Source of the DNA: Nocardiopsis coralli
Lineage (GTDB): Bacteria; Actinomycetota; Actinomycetes; Streptosporangiales; Streptosporangiaceae
Reading direction: 5' to 3'
DNA: 64,000 nt
Assembly (NCBI RefSeq): GCF_014892575.1
Contig: NZ_JADBGI010000030.1
Coordinates: 1-64,000 of the forward strand
Every line of letters starts with the position of its first letter. Position 1 is the first letter of the stretch. Both the position numbers and the translations under genes were made by a program. Shown piece by piece: positions 33,839-43,201 of this stretch. A model generated the notes under the pieces. That model ran no database searches, was not told the DNA's origin, and saw nothing but the letters and a program-made list of their open reading frames with translations.

Positions 33839-34216
33839 ATGGCCCACGTACAGACCGACACCGTGCCCCGCCCGCGGGCGGAGACCGCTGAGACTCCGCA
33901 CCGCGGGCGGCACGAACGCCCGTCCGCCGGGCACGACCCCGGCGGACGGGTCGACGTCGTTCCGACCGTCATCGAGAAGGCGGCCGCCTGTGCGGCCCGT
34001 GAGGTCCCCGGCGTCGGGACGGCCCGCCACCGCGCGGCCCGGGTCCGCGTCAGCGGCCAGGCCGTCCTCCTGAGCCTCCGGATCGGCGTCCGCTACCCCG
34101 AACCGGTGCGGGCCACGGCGGCGCTGGTGCGCGAGAGCGTGCGCAGCCGCGTGGAGGACCTGACCGGTTCGCGGGTCCACCACATCGACATCGAGATCGT
34201 GGAGATGGTGCGCTGA
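33839..34216 (+). CDS. Asp23/Gls24-family protein 2
   Basis: 125 residues. A polar N-terminus (about 1-40) is followed by an Asp23 domain: VVPTVIEKAAACAAREVPGV, then strands AVLLSLRIGVRYPEPV and the helix-strand VRSRVEDLTGSRVHHIDIEI. ATG 33839 has AGGTGG upstream at 8 nt; an in-frame GTG at 33827 is less likely. It is the fourth gene of the stress operon and ends 1 nt before the next start. Confidence 0.85.
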   Translation: MAHVQTDTVPRPRAETAETPHRGRHERPSAGHDPGGRVDVVPTVIEKAAACAAREVPGVGTARHRAARVRVSGQAVLLSLRIGVRYPEPVRATAALVRESVRSRVEDLTGSRVHHIDIEIVEMVR

Positions 34217-34217
34217 C

Positions 34218-34826
34218 ATGACCACCGTTGAAGAGGCCCTGGGCCGACCCGATCAGAGCGCCGCCGCACGCCGTGCGCGGCGCGTCGCCGTGCACACCTT
34301 CCGGCCCCGGCGTTCGTGGCCGGCCGTCATCACCGGGCTCCTCGTCCTGGCGCTCGCGGTGGTCGCGGCCGCCGAGGTCATCGCGGCCCTGGCCGGAACC
34401 CCGCTGCGTCTGTTCCCGGTGGGCCCCGCGACGGGCTACGCCGAGACCACGACGTGGTCCGAGCCCTCCGTGCAGATCGCCTCGGCGGTGCTGGCGCTGA
34501 TCGGACTCCTGCTCATCGTGCTCGCGCTCGCACCCGGTAGTGGACACTGGACCGCGCTGCGCACCGACGACCCGGCCCTGGTGGTCGGCCTGACCCGGTC
34601 CGCGCTGCGCCGTGCCGTCGGCGCGGCCGCCCAGGGGGTGAGCGGCGTCGACGGCGCCGACGTGACCGTACGCGGCAACCGGCTGAGGGTCCACGTGCGG
34701 ACCGGGCTGCGCGACTCCGCGGACCTGCCCGAACGGGTGACCCGGGCGGTCGAGGAGCGGTTGGCCGAGCTCGCCCCCCTGCGCAACATGCGCATCAACA
34801 CCGACGTGCGGTACACGGAGGGGTGA
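34218..34826 (+). CDS. Two-helix membrane protein of the Asp23 operon (DUF6286-like)
   Basis: 202 residues. Membrane helices lie at about 35-58 (WPAVITGLLVLALAVVAAAEV) and about 88-108 (IASAVLALIGLLLIVLALAP), then a soluble C-terminal domain of about 90 residues (ALRRAVGAAAQGVSGVDGAD, NRLRVHVRTGL) with an Asp23/AmaP-like pattern. It is probably a membrane partner for the Asp23 proteins. Start ATG 34218 is 1 nt after the preceding stop, and its stop overlaps a GTG in the next gene. Confidence 0.82.
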   Translation: MTTVEEALGRPDQSAAARRARRVAVHTFRPRRSWPAVITGLLVLALAVVAAAEVIAALAGTPLRLFPVGPATGYAETTTWSEPSVQIASAVLALIGLLLIVLALAPGSGHWTALRTDDPALVVGLTRSALRRAVGAAAQGVSGVDGADVTVRGNRLRVHVRTGLRDSADLPERVTRAVEERLAELAPLRNMRINTDVRYTEG

Positions 34827-34828
34827 CC

Positions 34829-35419
34829 ATGGCCAGGGACAGATACCGCCGCTCGGCGCGCGGCAACCGGTTGGGGCTGGCCGTGGTCGGAACCGTGCTC
34901 CTCCTGGTCGGCCTGGCCGCCCTCGCGGTGGGGCAGGGGTTCTTCGGCGCCGGCCCGGCCGGGCAGACGCTCCTCAACGACGTGGTGCAGGGCGTGCTCG
35001 CCCAGCAGTGGGTCCCGTACGTGGCCGTCGCGGTCGCCTTCGTGGCGGCCTTCCTCTCGTTGCGGTGGCTCATGGCGCAGGGCATCCACGACACGGTCGG
35101 TCGCCTGTCGCTGGAGAGCGGGGGCGAGGGCCGGGTCCAGGTCGACGAGGGTGTGGTCAGCGACGCCGTCGAGCGCGAGGTCGGGGACTACCCCGGGGTG
35201 CGGCGGGCCCGCGTCCACCTGACCGAATCGGTGCACCACCCGCACCTGCGCCTGGCTCTGACGCTCGACGAGGACGCCGACGTCGCCCAGGTCTGGAACC
35301 GGGTCCGCGGTGAGGCGCTCGCGAACCTGCGCCGCTCCCTCGGGCTCGAGGAGGTCCCTGCGGTGGTGCGGATGACGATGACCGCGCCGTCCCGCCACGC
35401 ACGCCGGAGCCTGGCCTGA
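34829..35419 (+). CDS. AmaP-like alkaline-shock membrane anchor protein
   Basis: 196 residues with two helices (about 15-36 and 60-82) and a C-terminal cytoplasmic domain ending in basic residues. The helix pair with a downstream alpha/beta domain is the AmaP topology that anchors Asp23 to the membrane in Staphylococcus. ATG 34829 has GGAGG at 6 nt spacing; GTG 34823, overlapping the previous stop as GTGA, is an alternative. It is the last gene of the operon. Confidence 0.82.
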   Translation: MARDRYRRSARGNRLGLAVVGTVLLLVGLAALAVGQGFFGAGPAGQTLLNDVVQGVLAQQWVPYVAVAVAFVAAFLSLRWLMAQGIHDTVGRLSLESGGEGRVQVDEGVVSDAVEREVGDYPGVRRARVHLTESVHHPHLRLALTLDEDADVAQVWNRVRGEALANLRRSLGLEEVPAVVRMTMTAPSRHARRSLA

Positions 35420-35536
35420 CGCCCGGTTCCGGCCGGAAGTTCTGACCGTTTGCGGTCACGCGGAAGCCGGGACGTCCGAGCGCTGCGGGGTTACTCTGGG
35501 TGCACCCCTCAGCGACCGACCCCCACGGACGTATCC

Positions 35537-36238
35537 ATGCATCCTTGCCCTGTCTGCCACGACAAGGACCAGAGCGCGCGGGTCACCGCCCTCGTGCGTT
35601 CGGGCACCAGCAACACCTCGGGATCGGGGACCACCCACCACGGCGGGTCCTTCGGTTACTCGGGCGGTAACACGGCCTACTTCAGCGGGTCCACGAGCCA
35701 CCACTACCACGAGTCCCAGGGTCAGACCGGGCTGGCGCAGGCCCTGACCCTCCAGCTCGAGGGCCGCCCCAGCAGCGCCTGGATCGTCGTCGGCGGCACC
35801 GCCCTGATCCTCCTCATCATGATCATGGCCGGCGCGCACGACATGGTGATGCTGGTCCTGCTCGCCGGGACCGCCCTGAGCGTCGCGGTGGCGGCCAAAG
35901 ACTCCCAGGCCGGGTGCGGGTGCCTGGTGGTGCTCTTCGTCGTCGGCCTGATCTGGGAGATCGCCACGGGCAACGACTCGCAGGCGGTCCTGATCGGCAT
36001 CCTGTCCGTCGTGACGCCGATCCTGGTGCTGGGCTGTCTCGTCGGCGGTTCCATGGCCTGGTCGAACTACAACGACGGGGAGTCCGACCGACAGCGCCGG
36101 TTCCGTGTGTGGTCCGAGCTGTTCTACTGCGGGCGCGACGACCTGGTCTTCCACCCCGAGAGCGGGCAACACGCCCCCGTCGGGGACATGCACGGGCTCA
36201 TCGACCGGGTTGAACCGCCCGTGGTCGCGGACGACTGA
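35537..36238 (+). CDS. Uncharacterised membrane protein with CxxC zinc-binding-like N-terminus
   Basis: 233 residues. It opens with HPCPVCHDKD, a knuckle-type CxxC, followed by a Gly/Ser/Thr-rich segment with many His and Tyr (residues about 25-65). Four membrane helices lie at about 78-175, interrupted by GCGC. The C-terminus has FYCGRDDLVFHPESG, which could supply further metal ligands. I do not recognise a named family. It could be a metal- or redox-responsive membrane protein, but no function is assigned. Confidence 0.75.
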   Translation: MHPCPVCHDKDQSARVTALVRSGTSNTSGSGTTHHGGSFGYSGGNTAYFSGSTSHHYHESQGQTGLAQALTLQLEGRPSSAWIVVGGTALILLIMIMAGAHDMVMLVLLAGTALSVAVAAKDSQAGCGCLVVLFVVGLIWEIATGNDSQAVLIGILSVVTPILVLGCLVGGSMAWSNYNDGESDRQRRFRVWSELFYCGRDDLVFHPESGQHAPVGDMHGLIDRVEPPVVADD

Positions 36239-36262
36239 GGGGACGCCCCTCGCCGTCGGGCC

Positions 36263-36266
<4 letters not shown>
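36235..36266. terminator. Hairpin between convergent genes at the sdaA 3' end
   Basis: An inner stem GAGGGG-ACG-CCCCTC (36237-36251) can alternate with an outer pair CTGAGG/CCTCAG (36235-36240 with 36261-36266). It overlaps both stop codons and probably terminates both transcripts. Confidence 0.45.
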
Positions 36267-37675
<1,409 letters not shown>

Positions 37676-37718
37676 GGCAGGCCTCCTCATCGAGCACCGC
37701 GGCGCTGGGGTGTGGGAA

Positions 37719-37753
37719 CCGTGCGGGGCCCGTGGATCCAGGGCCCCGCACGG
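37719..37753 (-). terminator. Intercistronic hairpin between glyA and sdaA
   Basis: CCGTGCGGGGCCC and GGGCCCCGCACGG form a perfect 13-bp stem with a 9-nt loop. It lies 55 nt beyond the glyA stop and 44 nt before sdaA, so it could be a partial terminator or an RNA-stabilising element inside the operon. Confidence 0.6.
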
Positions 37754-37807
37754 CGTGGGCGGGTGCGGACCGTGCCCGGGGGCGCCGGCCCGACCCGCCC
37801 GGATGCC

Positions 37808-39076
37808 CTACAGGTTGGGGTAGAGCGGGCGCTTGGCCGTGAGCGCCTGGACGCGGGAGCGCAGGCCCTCGGCGTCGAACTCGGGCTTGAGGGCCTCGGC
37901 GATGACGTCGGCGACCTCGGCGAAGTCCTCGTCGTCGAACCCGCGGGTGGCCAGGGCCGGGGTACCGATGCGCAGCCCGGAGGTGACCATCGGCGGACGC
38001 GGGTCGTTGGGCACCGCGTTCCGGTTCACGGTGACGCCGACCTCGTGCAGGCGGTCCTCGGCGTCCTGGCCGTTCAGCTCGGAGTTGACCAGGTCGACCA
38101 GGACCAGGTGCACGTCGGTGCCACCGGTCAGGACCTTCACGCCGACCTCGGCCATGTCCGGGCGCGTCAGGCGCTCGGCCAGCAGGCGGGCACCGGCGAC
38201 CGTGCGGCGCTGGCGCTCGGCGAAGGCCTCGCTCGCCGCGACCTTGAAGGAGACGGCCTTGGCGGCGATGACGTGCTCCAGCGGGCCGCCCTGCATACCG
38301 GGGAAGACACCGGAGTTCAGCTTCTTGGCCAGGTCGGCCTTGGCCAGGATCATGCCGCCGCGCGGGCCGCCCAGCGTCTTGTGCGTGGTCGTGGTGACCA
38401 CGTCCGCGTACGGAACCGGGTTGGGGTGCAGACCCGCGGCGACCAGGCCGGCGAAGTGGGCCATGTCGACCATGAGCAGCGCACCGACACTGTCGGCGAT
38501 CTCGCGGAACCGGGCGAAGTCCAGCTCACGCGGGTAGGCCGACCAGCCGGCCACGATCATCTTCGGCTGGTGCTCCTGGGCGAGCTTGGCGACCTCGTCG
38601 TAGTCGACGGTTCCGTCGTCCTCCCGCACGTGGTAGGCCACGGGGTTGAGGATCTTGCCGGAGTAGTTGATCTTCATGCCGTGGGTCAGGTGGCCGCCGT
38701 GCGCCAGGTCCAGACCCAGGATCGTGTCGCCCGGGGAGAGCAGCTTGAAGTAGACGGCCGTGTTGGCCTGCGCGCCCGAGTGGGGCTGCACGTTGGCGTA
38801 CTCGGCGCCGAACAGCTCCTTGGCGCGGTCGATGGCCAGCTGCTCGACGACGTCGACGTTCTCGCAGCCGCCGTAGTAGCGCTTGCCGGGGTAACCCTCG
38901 GCGTACTTGTTGGTCAGGACGGTGCCCTGGGCCTCCAGGACCGCCTGGGGGGCGAAGTTCTCCGAGGCGATCATCTCCAGGGTGTCGCGCTGGCGCGCCA
39001 GTTCGGCGTCCACGGCCTTGGAGACCTCGGGGTCCAGTTCGCTCAGGGACTGGTCGAGCGTGTTGTCGCTAGCCAT
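37808..39076 (-). CDS. glyA: Serine hydroxymethyltransferase
   Basis: A 422-residue PLP enzyme that interconverts glycine plus 5,10-methylene-THF with serine plus THF. The PLP lysine lies in [14 protein letters not shown] near 228, and substrate/cofactor motifs [23 protein letters not shown] and DMAHFAG are intact. The length is normal. It starts 7 nt after the gcvH stop. In this operon it probably uses the methylene-THF produced by the glycine cleavage system to make serine, which SdaA then deaminates. Confidence 0.97.
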   Translation of the reverse strand: MASDNTLDQSLSELDPEVSKAVDAELARQRDTLEMIASENFAPQAVLEAQGTVLTNKYAEGYPGKRYYGGCENVDVVEQLAIDRAKELFGAEYANVQPHSGAQANTAVYFKLLSPGDTILGLDLAHGGHLTHGMKINYSGKILNPVAYHVREDDGTVDYDEVAKLAQEHQPKMIVAGWSAYPRELDFARFREIADSVGALLMVDMAHFAGLVAAGLHPNPVPYADVVTTTTHKTLGGPRGGMILAKADLAKKLNSGVFPGMQGGPLEHVIAAKAVSFKVAASEAFAERQRRTVAGARLLAERLTRPDMAEVGVKVLTGGTDVHLVLVDLVNSELNGQDAEDRLHEVGVTVNRNAVPNDPRPPMVTSGLRIGTPALATRGFDDEDFAEVADVIAEALKPEFDAEGLRSRVQALTAKRPLYPNL

Positions 39077-39083
39077 GTTCGGC

Positions 39084-39464
39084 CTACTCCTCGCCTTCGG
39101 TCAGCTTCGTGTACTCCTCGGCGGAGAGCAGTCCGGTGGGTTCTTCCGAGACCCGGACCCGGAACAGCCAGCCGTCCCCGAAGGGGGTGGAGTTGATCGC
39201 CTCGGGCGTGTCCTCGAGGGACTCGTTGATCTCGACGACCTCACCGCTGACCGGCGAGTAGATGTCGCTGACGGACTTGGTGGACTCCACCTCGCCCGCG
39301 GGCTCGCCCGCCGTCACCTCGGTGCCGGCCTCGGGCACCTCGACGAAGACGATGTCGCCGAGGGATTCGGCGGCGAACGCGGTGATGCCGACGGTGGCGA
39401 TCCCGTCCTTCACGACGACCCACTCGTGTTTGGCGGTGTAACCCAGCTCCTTGGGAACGCTCAC
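39084..39464 (-). CDS. gcvH: Glycine cleavage system H protein
   Basis: A 126-residue lipoyl carrier that shuttles the aminomethyl group between the P, T and L proteins. The lipoylated Lys is in [14 protein letters not shown] near 65, and [15 protein letters not shown] is the usual N-terminus. GTG 39464 follows AAGGAGAGTTGA. It lies between gcvT and glyA; the P protein gene gcvP is not in the window, so it must lie elsewhere. Confidence 0.96.
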   Translation of the reverse strand: MSVPKELGYTAKHEWVVVKDGIATVGITAFAAESLGDIVFVEVPEAGTEVTAGEPAGEVESTKSVSDIYSPVSGEVVEINESLEDTPEAINSTPFGDGWLFRVRVSEEPTGLLSAEEYTKLTEGEE

Positions 39465-39524
39465 TTCAACTCTCCTTGGAGGTGCTCTGAAATCTTCTGC
39501 CGTGCCATCTCCGCTGCGACGCAG

Positions 39525-40637
39525 TCAGGTGTCGCGGCGGTAGAACGGCAGCTCGACCACGTCGACGGCCTCGCCGCGTCCGCGCACGTCCACGGTGAAC
39601 GCGCCGGTCGCGGTGTCGAGCTCGCCGTCCACGTAGGCCATGGCGATGGGGCGGCCCAGGGTGGGGGAGGGCGCGCCGCTGGTGATCGTCCCGACGGGTT
39701 CGCCGTCGCGCAGGACCTGCTGGTCCTTGCGCAGGGGGCGGCGTCCGCGGGAGACCAGTCCGATGAGGCGCCGGGGGCGGGTGGTGCGGGAGGCCTCCTC
39801 GAGGGCGTCGCGGCCCACGAAGGTCTCCTTCTCCAGCTTCACGACCCGGCCGAGACCGGCGTCGTAGGGGGTGAGGTCGGGGGAGAGCTCCTGGCCGTAC
39901 AGGGGCATCCCGGCCTCCAGGCGCAGGGTGTCGCGGGCCGAGAGCCCGGCCGGCACCAGCCCGTGGCCGGCGCCCTGTTCGGTGAGGGCGGCCCAGATCT
40001 CCGGGGCCTTCTCCGCCGGCCTGATGAAGATCTCGAACCCGTCCTCGCCGGTGTAACCGGTGCGGGCGAGCAGGACGGGAACGCCGGCGACGGTGTGCTC
40101 GTACCCGGCGTAGTAGCGGATCTCGCCGAGGTCGGCGTCGGTGAGGGGCGCAAGGATCTCGGCGGCGCGCGGGCCCTGCACGGCGATGAGGGAGTACTGC
40201 GCGGACTCGTCCTCGACCCGGGCGTCGAACCCTTCGGCGCGCTCGGCCATGGCGGCGGCGACCACGTCGGCGTTGGCGGCGTTGGCGACCGCGAGGTACT
40301 CGTCCTCGCCGAGGCGGTAGACGATGAGGTCGTCCAGGACCCCGCCGTCGGTTCCGGTGATCATCGTGTACCGGGCACGGCCGACCTTGACCTTGGACAG
40401 GAACCCGACGAAGGCGTGGTCCATGACCGCGGCCGCTTCGGGGCCGGTCACACGGATCTCACCCATGTGGGAGAGGTCGAACAGGCCTGCGGCCTCGCGC
40501 ACCGCCCTGTGCTCGGCGGTCTCACTGTCGTAGCGCAGCGGCATGAGCCAGCCTGCGAAGTCGACCAGGGTCGCGCCCGCGTTCTCGTGCACGTCTTTCA
40601 GGGCCGTGGTGCGTGGCTCGGCCGGGGACTCTGGCAT
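39525..40637 (-). CDS. gcvT: Glycine cleavage system T protein (aminomethyltransferase)
   Basis: A 370-residue THF-dependent enzyme releasing ammonia and methylene-THF from aminomethyl-H-protein. GWLMPLRYDSETAEHRAVRE near 29, FDLSHMGEIRVTGP near 54 and the folate-binding ARTGYTGEDGFEIF near 195 are characteristic. ATG 40637 has CGGGAG upstream. The tandem glycine riboswitch ends about 46 nt before this start, and an 8-bp hairpin sits between riboswitch and ribosome-binding site. It is the first gene of the operon gcvT-gcvH-glyA-sdaA. Confidence 0.97.
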   Translation of the reverse strand: MPESPAEPRTTALKDVHENAGATLVDFAGWLMPLRYDSETAEHRAVREAAGLFDLSHMGEIRVTGPEAAAVMDHAFVGFLSKVKVGRARYTMITGTDGGVLDDLIVYRLGEDEYLAVANAANADVVAAAMAERAEGFDARVEDESAQYSLIAVQGPRAAEILAPLTDADLGEIRYYAGYEHTVAGVPVLLARTGYTGEDGFEIFIRPAEKAPEIWAALTEQGAGHGLVPAGLSARDTLRLEAGMPLYGQELSPDLTPYDAGLGRVVKLEKETFVGRDALEEASRTTRPRRLIGLVSRGRRPLRKDQQVLRDGEPVGTITSGAPSPTLGRPIAMAYVDGELDTATGAFTVDVRGRGEAVDVVELPFYRRDT

Positions 40638-40682
40638 GGGCACTCCCGAGAGGATGGGCGTCTGTCGTGCGTGGCGTTGCCA

Positions 40683-40885
40683 TCCTCCCCCTCTGTCATC
40701 GGTGCCTGAGAGCTTCACCCGCGCGCGGCGTGGCTTGCACCTTCGGCGAGGGACCGGTTTCGGTCCCTGCTTTCCAGAGTGGTCTCGCCCGTACGGTCCG
40801 GTGGCCTGAGAGGTTGTCTGTCGGGGAGGGATTGCTCCTTCGGCGGCCCGAGCTGGTTGCGCGGGCACTCTCCCGTACGGGGTCA
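40683..40885 (-). promoter_or_regulatory. Tandem glycine riboswitch (gcvT motif)
   Basis: On the minus strand two consecutive aptamers show the conserved glycine-riboswitch blocks: GCCGCCGAAGGAGCAA (complement of 40833-40848) with CTCTCAGGC (complement of 40804-40812), then CTCGCCGAAGGTGCAAG (complement of 40734-40750) with CTCTCAGGC (complement of 40704-40712). The ACTCTGGAAAGC linker motif typical of the first-to-second junction is present. A perfect stem GAGGATGG/CCATCCTC (40687-40680 with 40657-40650) just upstream of the gcvT ribosome-binding site may be the expression platform. Glycine should switch the operon on. Confidence 0.93.
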
Positions 40886-41076
40886 GCAACGGGGTTCAGC
40901 CTAGCAGCGGCGCCGGATCGACAGAAGGCCGACCACCGTCCGCGCACCGCACGCCCGCGCGCGTGGGGTTTCGGTCGTGCTCACACCTCGGGGCCGACTT
41001 GATCCCTCCCCCTCCGGTGTGCGAGAGCGGTTAGCGTGTCCGTTGACAGAGCCCGTCGATGTCGAAGGGGTGGCCT

Positions 41077-41979
41077 GTGCGAACCGAGACCGGGAGCCGG
41101 GGACCGACGCTCGTGCGACGACCCGTCAGGGGCGCGCGCGGAGGGCTGGCGGCCGCAGGGGCCCTCACCGTCATGGCCGGCCTGGCCTGCTCCGCGGACG
41201 GCAACGAGCCCAACGAGATGGAGAACTCCGCCGACGTGAGCCAGATGGGCCGCGGCGACGTCCCCACGGAGGAGCGTGACGACCTGGAGGCGGTCTTCGA
41301 CGAGGCCGGGGTCGAGGGCACCTTCGTGCTGCACGACGTGTACTCCGGGACGTCGACGGTCGTGGGCGCCGACATGGCCCGCGAACGGGTCGTGCCGGGC
41401 CCGACCTTCGAACTGGCCAACAGCCTCGTCGCCCTGGAGACCGGTGCGGTCGCCGACGTCGACGAGGAGATCGAGCACGACGGTTCCGGTGGAGCGGTGA
41501 GCCTGCGCGAGGCCCTGCCCGACTCCGACGTGGACGTGCAGCGCGAGCTCACCGACCGGGTGGGCGCCGACGCGCTGCACACCTGGGTCGACCGGTTCGA
41601 CTACGGCAACCGCGCCGTGGACGAGCAGAACGAGGACGAGTACGACTGGCTGGAGGGCCCGCTGGAGATCTCGGCGATGGAGCAGACGGTGTTCCTGGCC
41701 GGGCTGGCGCGCGGCGAACTCCCGGTCGCCGCGGAGCACCAGGAGGCCTTGCAGGAGGTCGTGCTGCGCGAGCAGGGCGAGGAGCACGACCTGTACGCGA
41801 CGGAGGGCTGGAGCGCCGAGGCCGACCCGTCCCCGGGCTGGTGGATCGGCTGGGTCGACAACGGCGAGGGCCTGCACACGTTCGCGCTGCGCCTGGAGGC
41901 CGACGAGGACACGCAGATGCAGCAGCGCGAGCCCCTGGGCCGCGACCTCCTCGACCGGCTGGGTGTGCTCCCCGCCTGA
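41077..41979 (+). CDS. Class D beta-lactamase-like lipoprotein lacking SxxK and KTG motifs
   Basis: 300 residues. A basic N-region and hydrophobic stretch end near AGLAC (Cys 38, probable lipidation). The rest follows the OXA/class D fold: FVLHDVYSGTST, then P-T-F-E at 109-112 followed by LANSLVALETG where active enzymes have S-T-F-K, SDV at 150-152, YGN at 176-178, WLEGPLEIS, and TEG at 242-244 in place of KTG, then WWIGWVD. The nucleophile Ser, its Lys and the KTG Lys are therefore absent, and hydrolysis of beta-lactams is not expected. GTG 41077 with AAGGGG upstream is preferred to ATG 41059. Confidence 0.85.
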   Translation: MRTETGSRGPTLVRRPVRGARGGLAAAGALTVMAGLACSADGNEPNEMENSADVSQMGRGDVPTEERDDLEAVFDEAGVEGTFVLHDVYSGTSTVVGADMARERVVPGPTFELANSLVALETGAVADVDEEIEHDGSGGAVSLREALPDSDVDVQRELTDRVGADALHTWVDRFDYGNRAVDEQNEDEYDWLEGPLEISAMEQTVFLAGLARGELPVAAEHQEALQEVVLREQGEEHDLYATEGWSAEADPSPGWWIGWVDNGEGLHTFALRLEADEDTQMQQREPLGRDLLDRLGVLPA

Positions 41980-42001
41980 CCCCCTGGGCGCGTGGACGCG
42001 C

Positions 42002-43027
42002 TCATTCGGAGGCCGGGGCCCCGAGCAGGAACGGCACAGAACGGGCGAAGCGCTGATCGTCGTCCATGACCCCGCCCATGAACTTGAACGTGCGCAGGGT
42101 CATGCGGCGGTCGGCGATACGCAGCCCCGGAAGCTCGGCCAGCAGCTCGCGCTCGACCCTGGTCAGGTCCGGGGCGTCGCGCAGCCACAGGATGAACAGC
42201 GCGTTCTCCGGGCCGGCGATGGTGGTGCACAACCGCAGCTCGGGGATGCGTTCGCCCAGGTCGTCGGCGCGGTCGAGGATCTCGGGCTCGACCGTGCCCC
42301 ACAGGGTCGCGGCGCTGGGCAGCCCCATGTGCTGGCGCGAGATGTCGCAGCGCAGCCCGAGCAGCCCTTCCCGCAGCAGCCGGTTGAGGCGCCGCGCGGC
42401 CGTGGTCGGCGCGATCCCCAGGTGTTCGGCGATGGTCTGGTAACCCATCCGCGCGTCGAAGCACAGCAGGTCGACGATGCGCTGGTCGAGTTCGGTGACC
42501 CGTTCGGAGGCGGCCCCGGCGCGGTCGCGGGGCGCCAGAGCCTGGAGGGCACGGCGCTGGGCGGGGGACAGGGCACGGATCTGCCAGCGGAACGCCTCCC
42601 GCGGCACCTGGGTGACCACGTGCACCCGGTAGGAGACCACCTCCGGGATCCCGCCGATGCGTGAGAGCAGGTAGTCGGCCATGCCCGCGCCCGGGACGAC
42701 GGTGAGCATGAGCTGGTGCGAGCCGGCGACGAACTGGATGCTCAGGGTGTCGGGGTCCTCGGCCAGGATCCCCGCGACGTGCTCGACGGTGCCGTTGCGG
42801 CAGCTCAGTTCCAGGTAACCCAGGTTCCGCCGGGCCATGAGCCTACGCCGCGGGAAGGCGGCGATGCGGGCCAGCCCCTCGCTCTCCAACCGGCGCCAGT
42901 GGCGGGCCAGGGTCGTGGGGTCCACGTCGAGGATGGGCGCGAGCTCGGCCCAGGTGGCCCTCGGCGCGATCTGCAGGGCGTTGACGAGGCTCAGTTCCAG
43001 TTCGTCCGGGATGGTGGATTCCGGCAT
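42002..43027 (-). CDS. Lrp/AsnC-family regulator with duplicated domains
   Basis: 341 residues, about twice the usual Lrp length. One helix-turn-helix plus ligand domain spans about 1-150 (DELELSLVNALQIAPRATWA), and a second spans about 155-330 (VTELDQRIVDLLCFDARMGY, TIAEHLGIAPTTAARRLNRL). Such double Lrp proteins sense amino acids or dipeptides. It is divergent from the amidohydrolase-AbgT-amidohydrolase genes, and inverted repeats lie in the shared promoter region, so control of that cluster is likely. Confidence 0.88.
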   Translation of the reverse strand: MPESTIPDELELSLVNALQIAPRATWAELAPILDVDPTTLARHWRRLESEGLARIAAFPRRRLMARRNLGYLELSCRNGTVEHVAGILAEDPDTLSIQFVAGSHQLMLTVVPGAGMADYLLSRIGGIPEVVSYRVHVVTQVPREAFRWQIRALSPAQRRALQALAPRDRAGAASERVTELDQRIVDLLCFDARMGYQTIAEHLGIAPTTAARRLNRLLREGLLGLRCDISRQHMGLPSAATLWGTVEPEILDRADDLGERIPELRLCTTIAGPENALFILWLRDAPDLTRVERELLAELPGLRIADRRMTLRTFKFMGGVMDDDQRFARSVPFLLGAPASE

Positions 43028-43081
43028 CTGAAGCCTCCTGTGTGTTGATTCCCGGCGATTTTCAGACCTTATCGCCTACGC

Positions 43082-43150
43082 CACATAGCTTGCCGCAAGA
43101 TCCGTTCCACGGCTCTGAGCTGTGGGTTTCGGTGAGATGTCAGCTATGTG
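43082..43150. promoter_or_regulatory. Candidate Lrp-type operator region
   Basis: CACATAGCT at 43082-43090 is perfectly inverted as AGCTATGTG at 43142-43150, 51 bp apart. CTTGCCGCAAG at 43089-43099 is a 5-1-5 palindrome overlapping the left arm. Spaced sites like these suit a multimeric Lrp-family regulator in the divergent promoter region. Confidence 0.5.
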
Positions 43151-43201
43151 CACCCCGTGTTCCGAATCATGGAAAGCGGGGTCGCGGAGAGGGAGTCAGT
43201 G

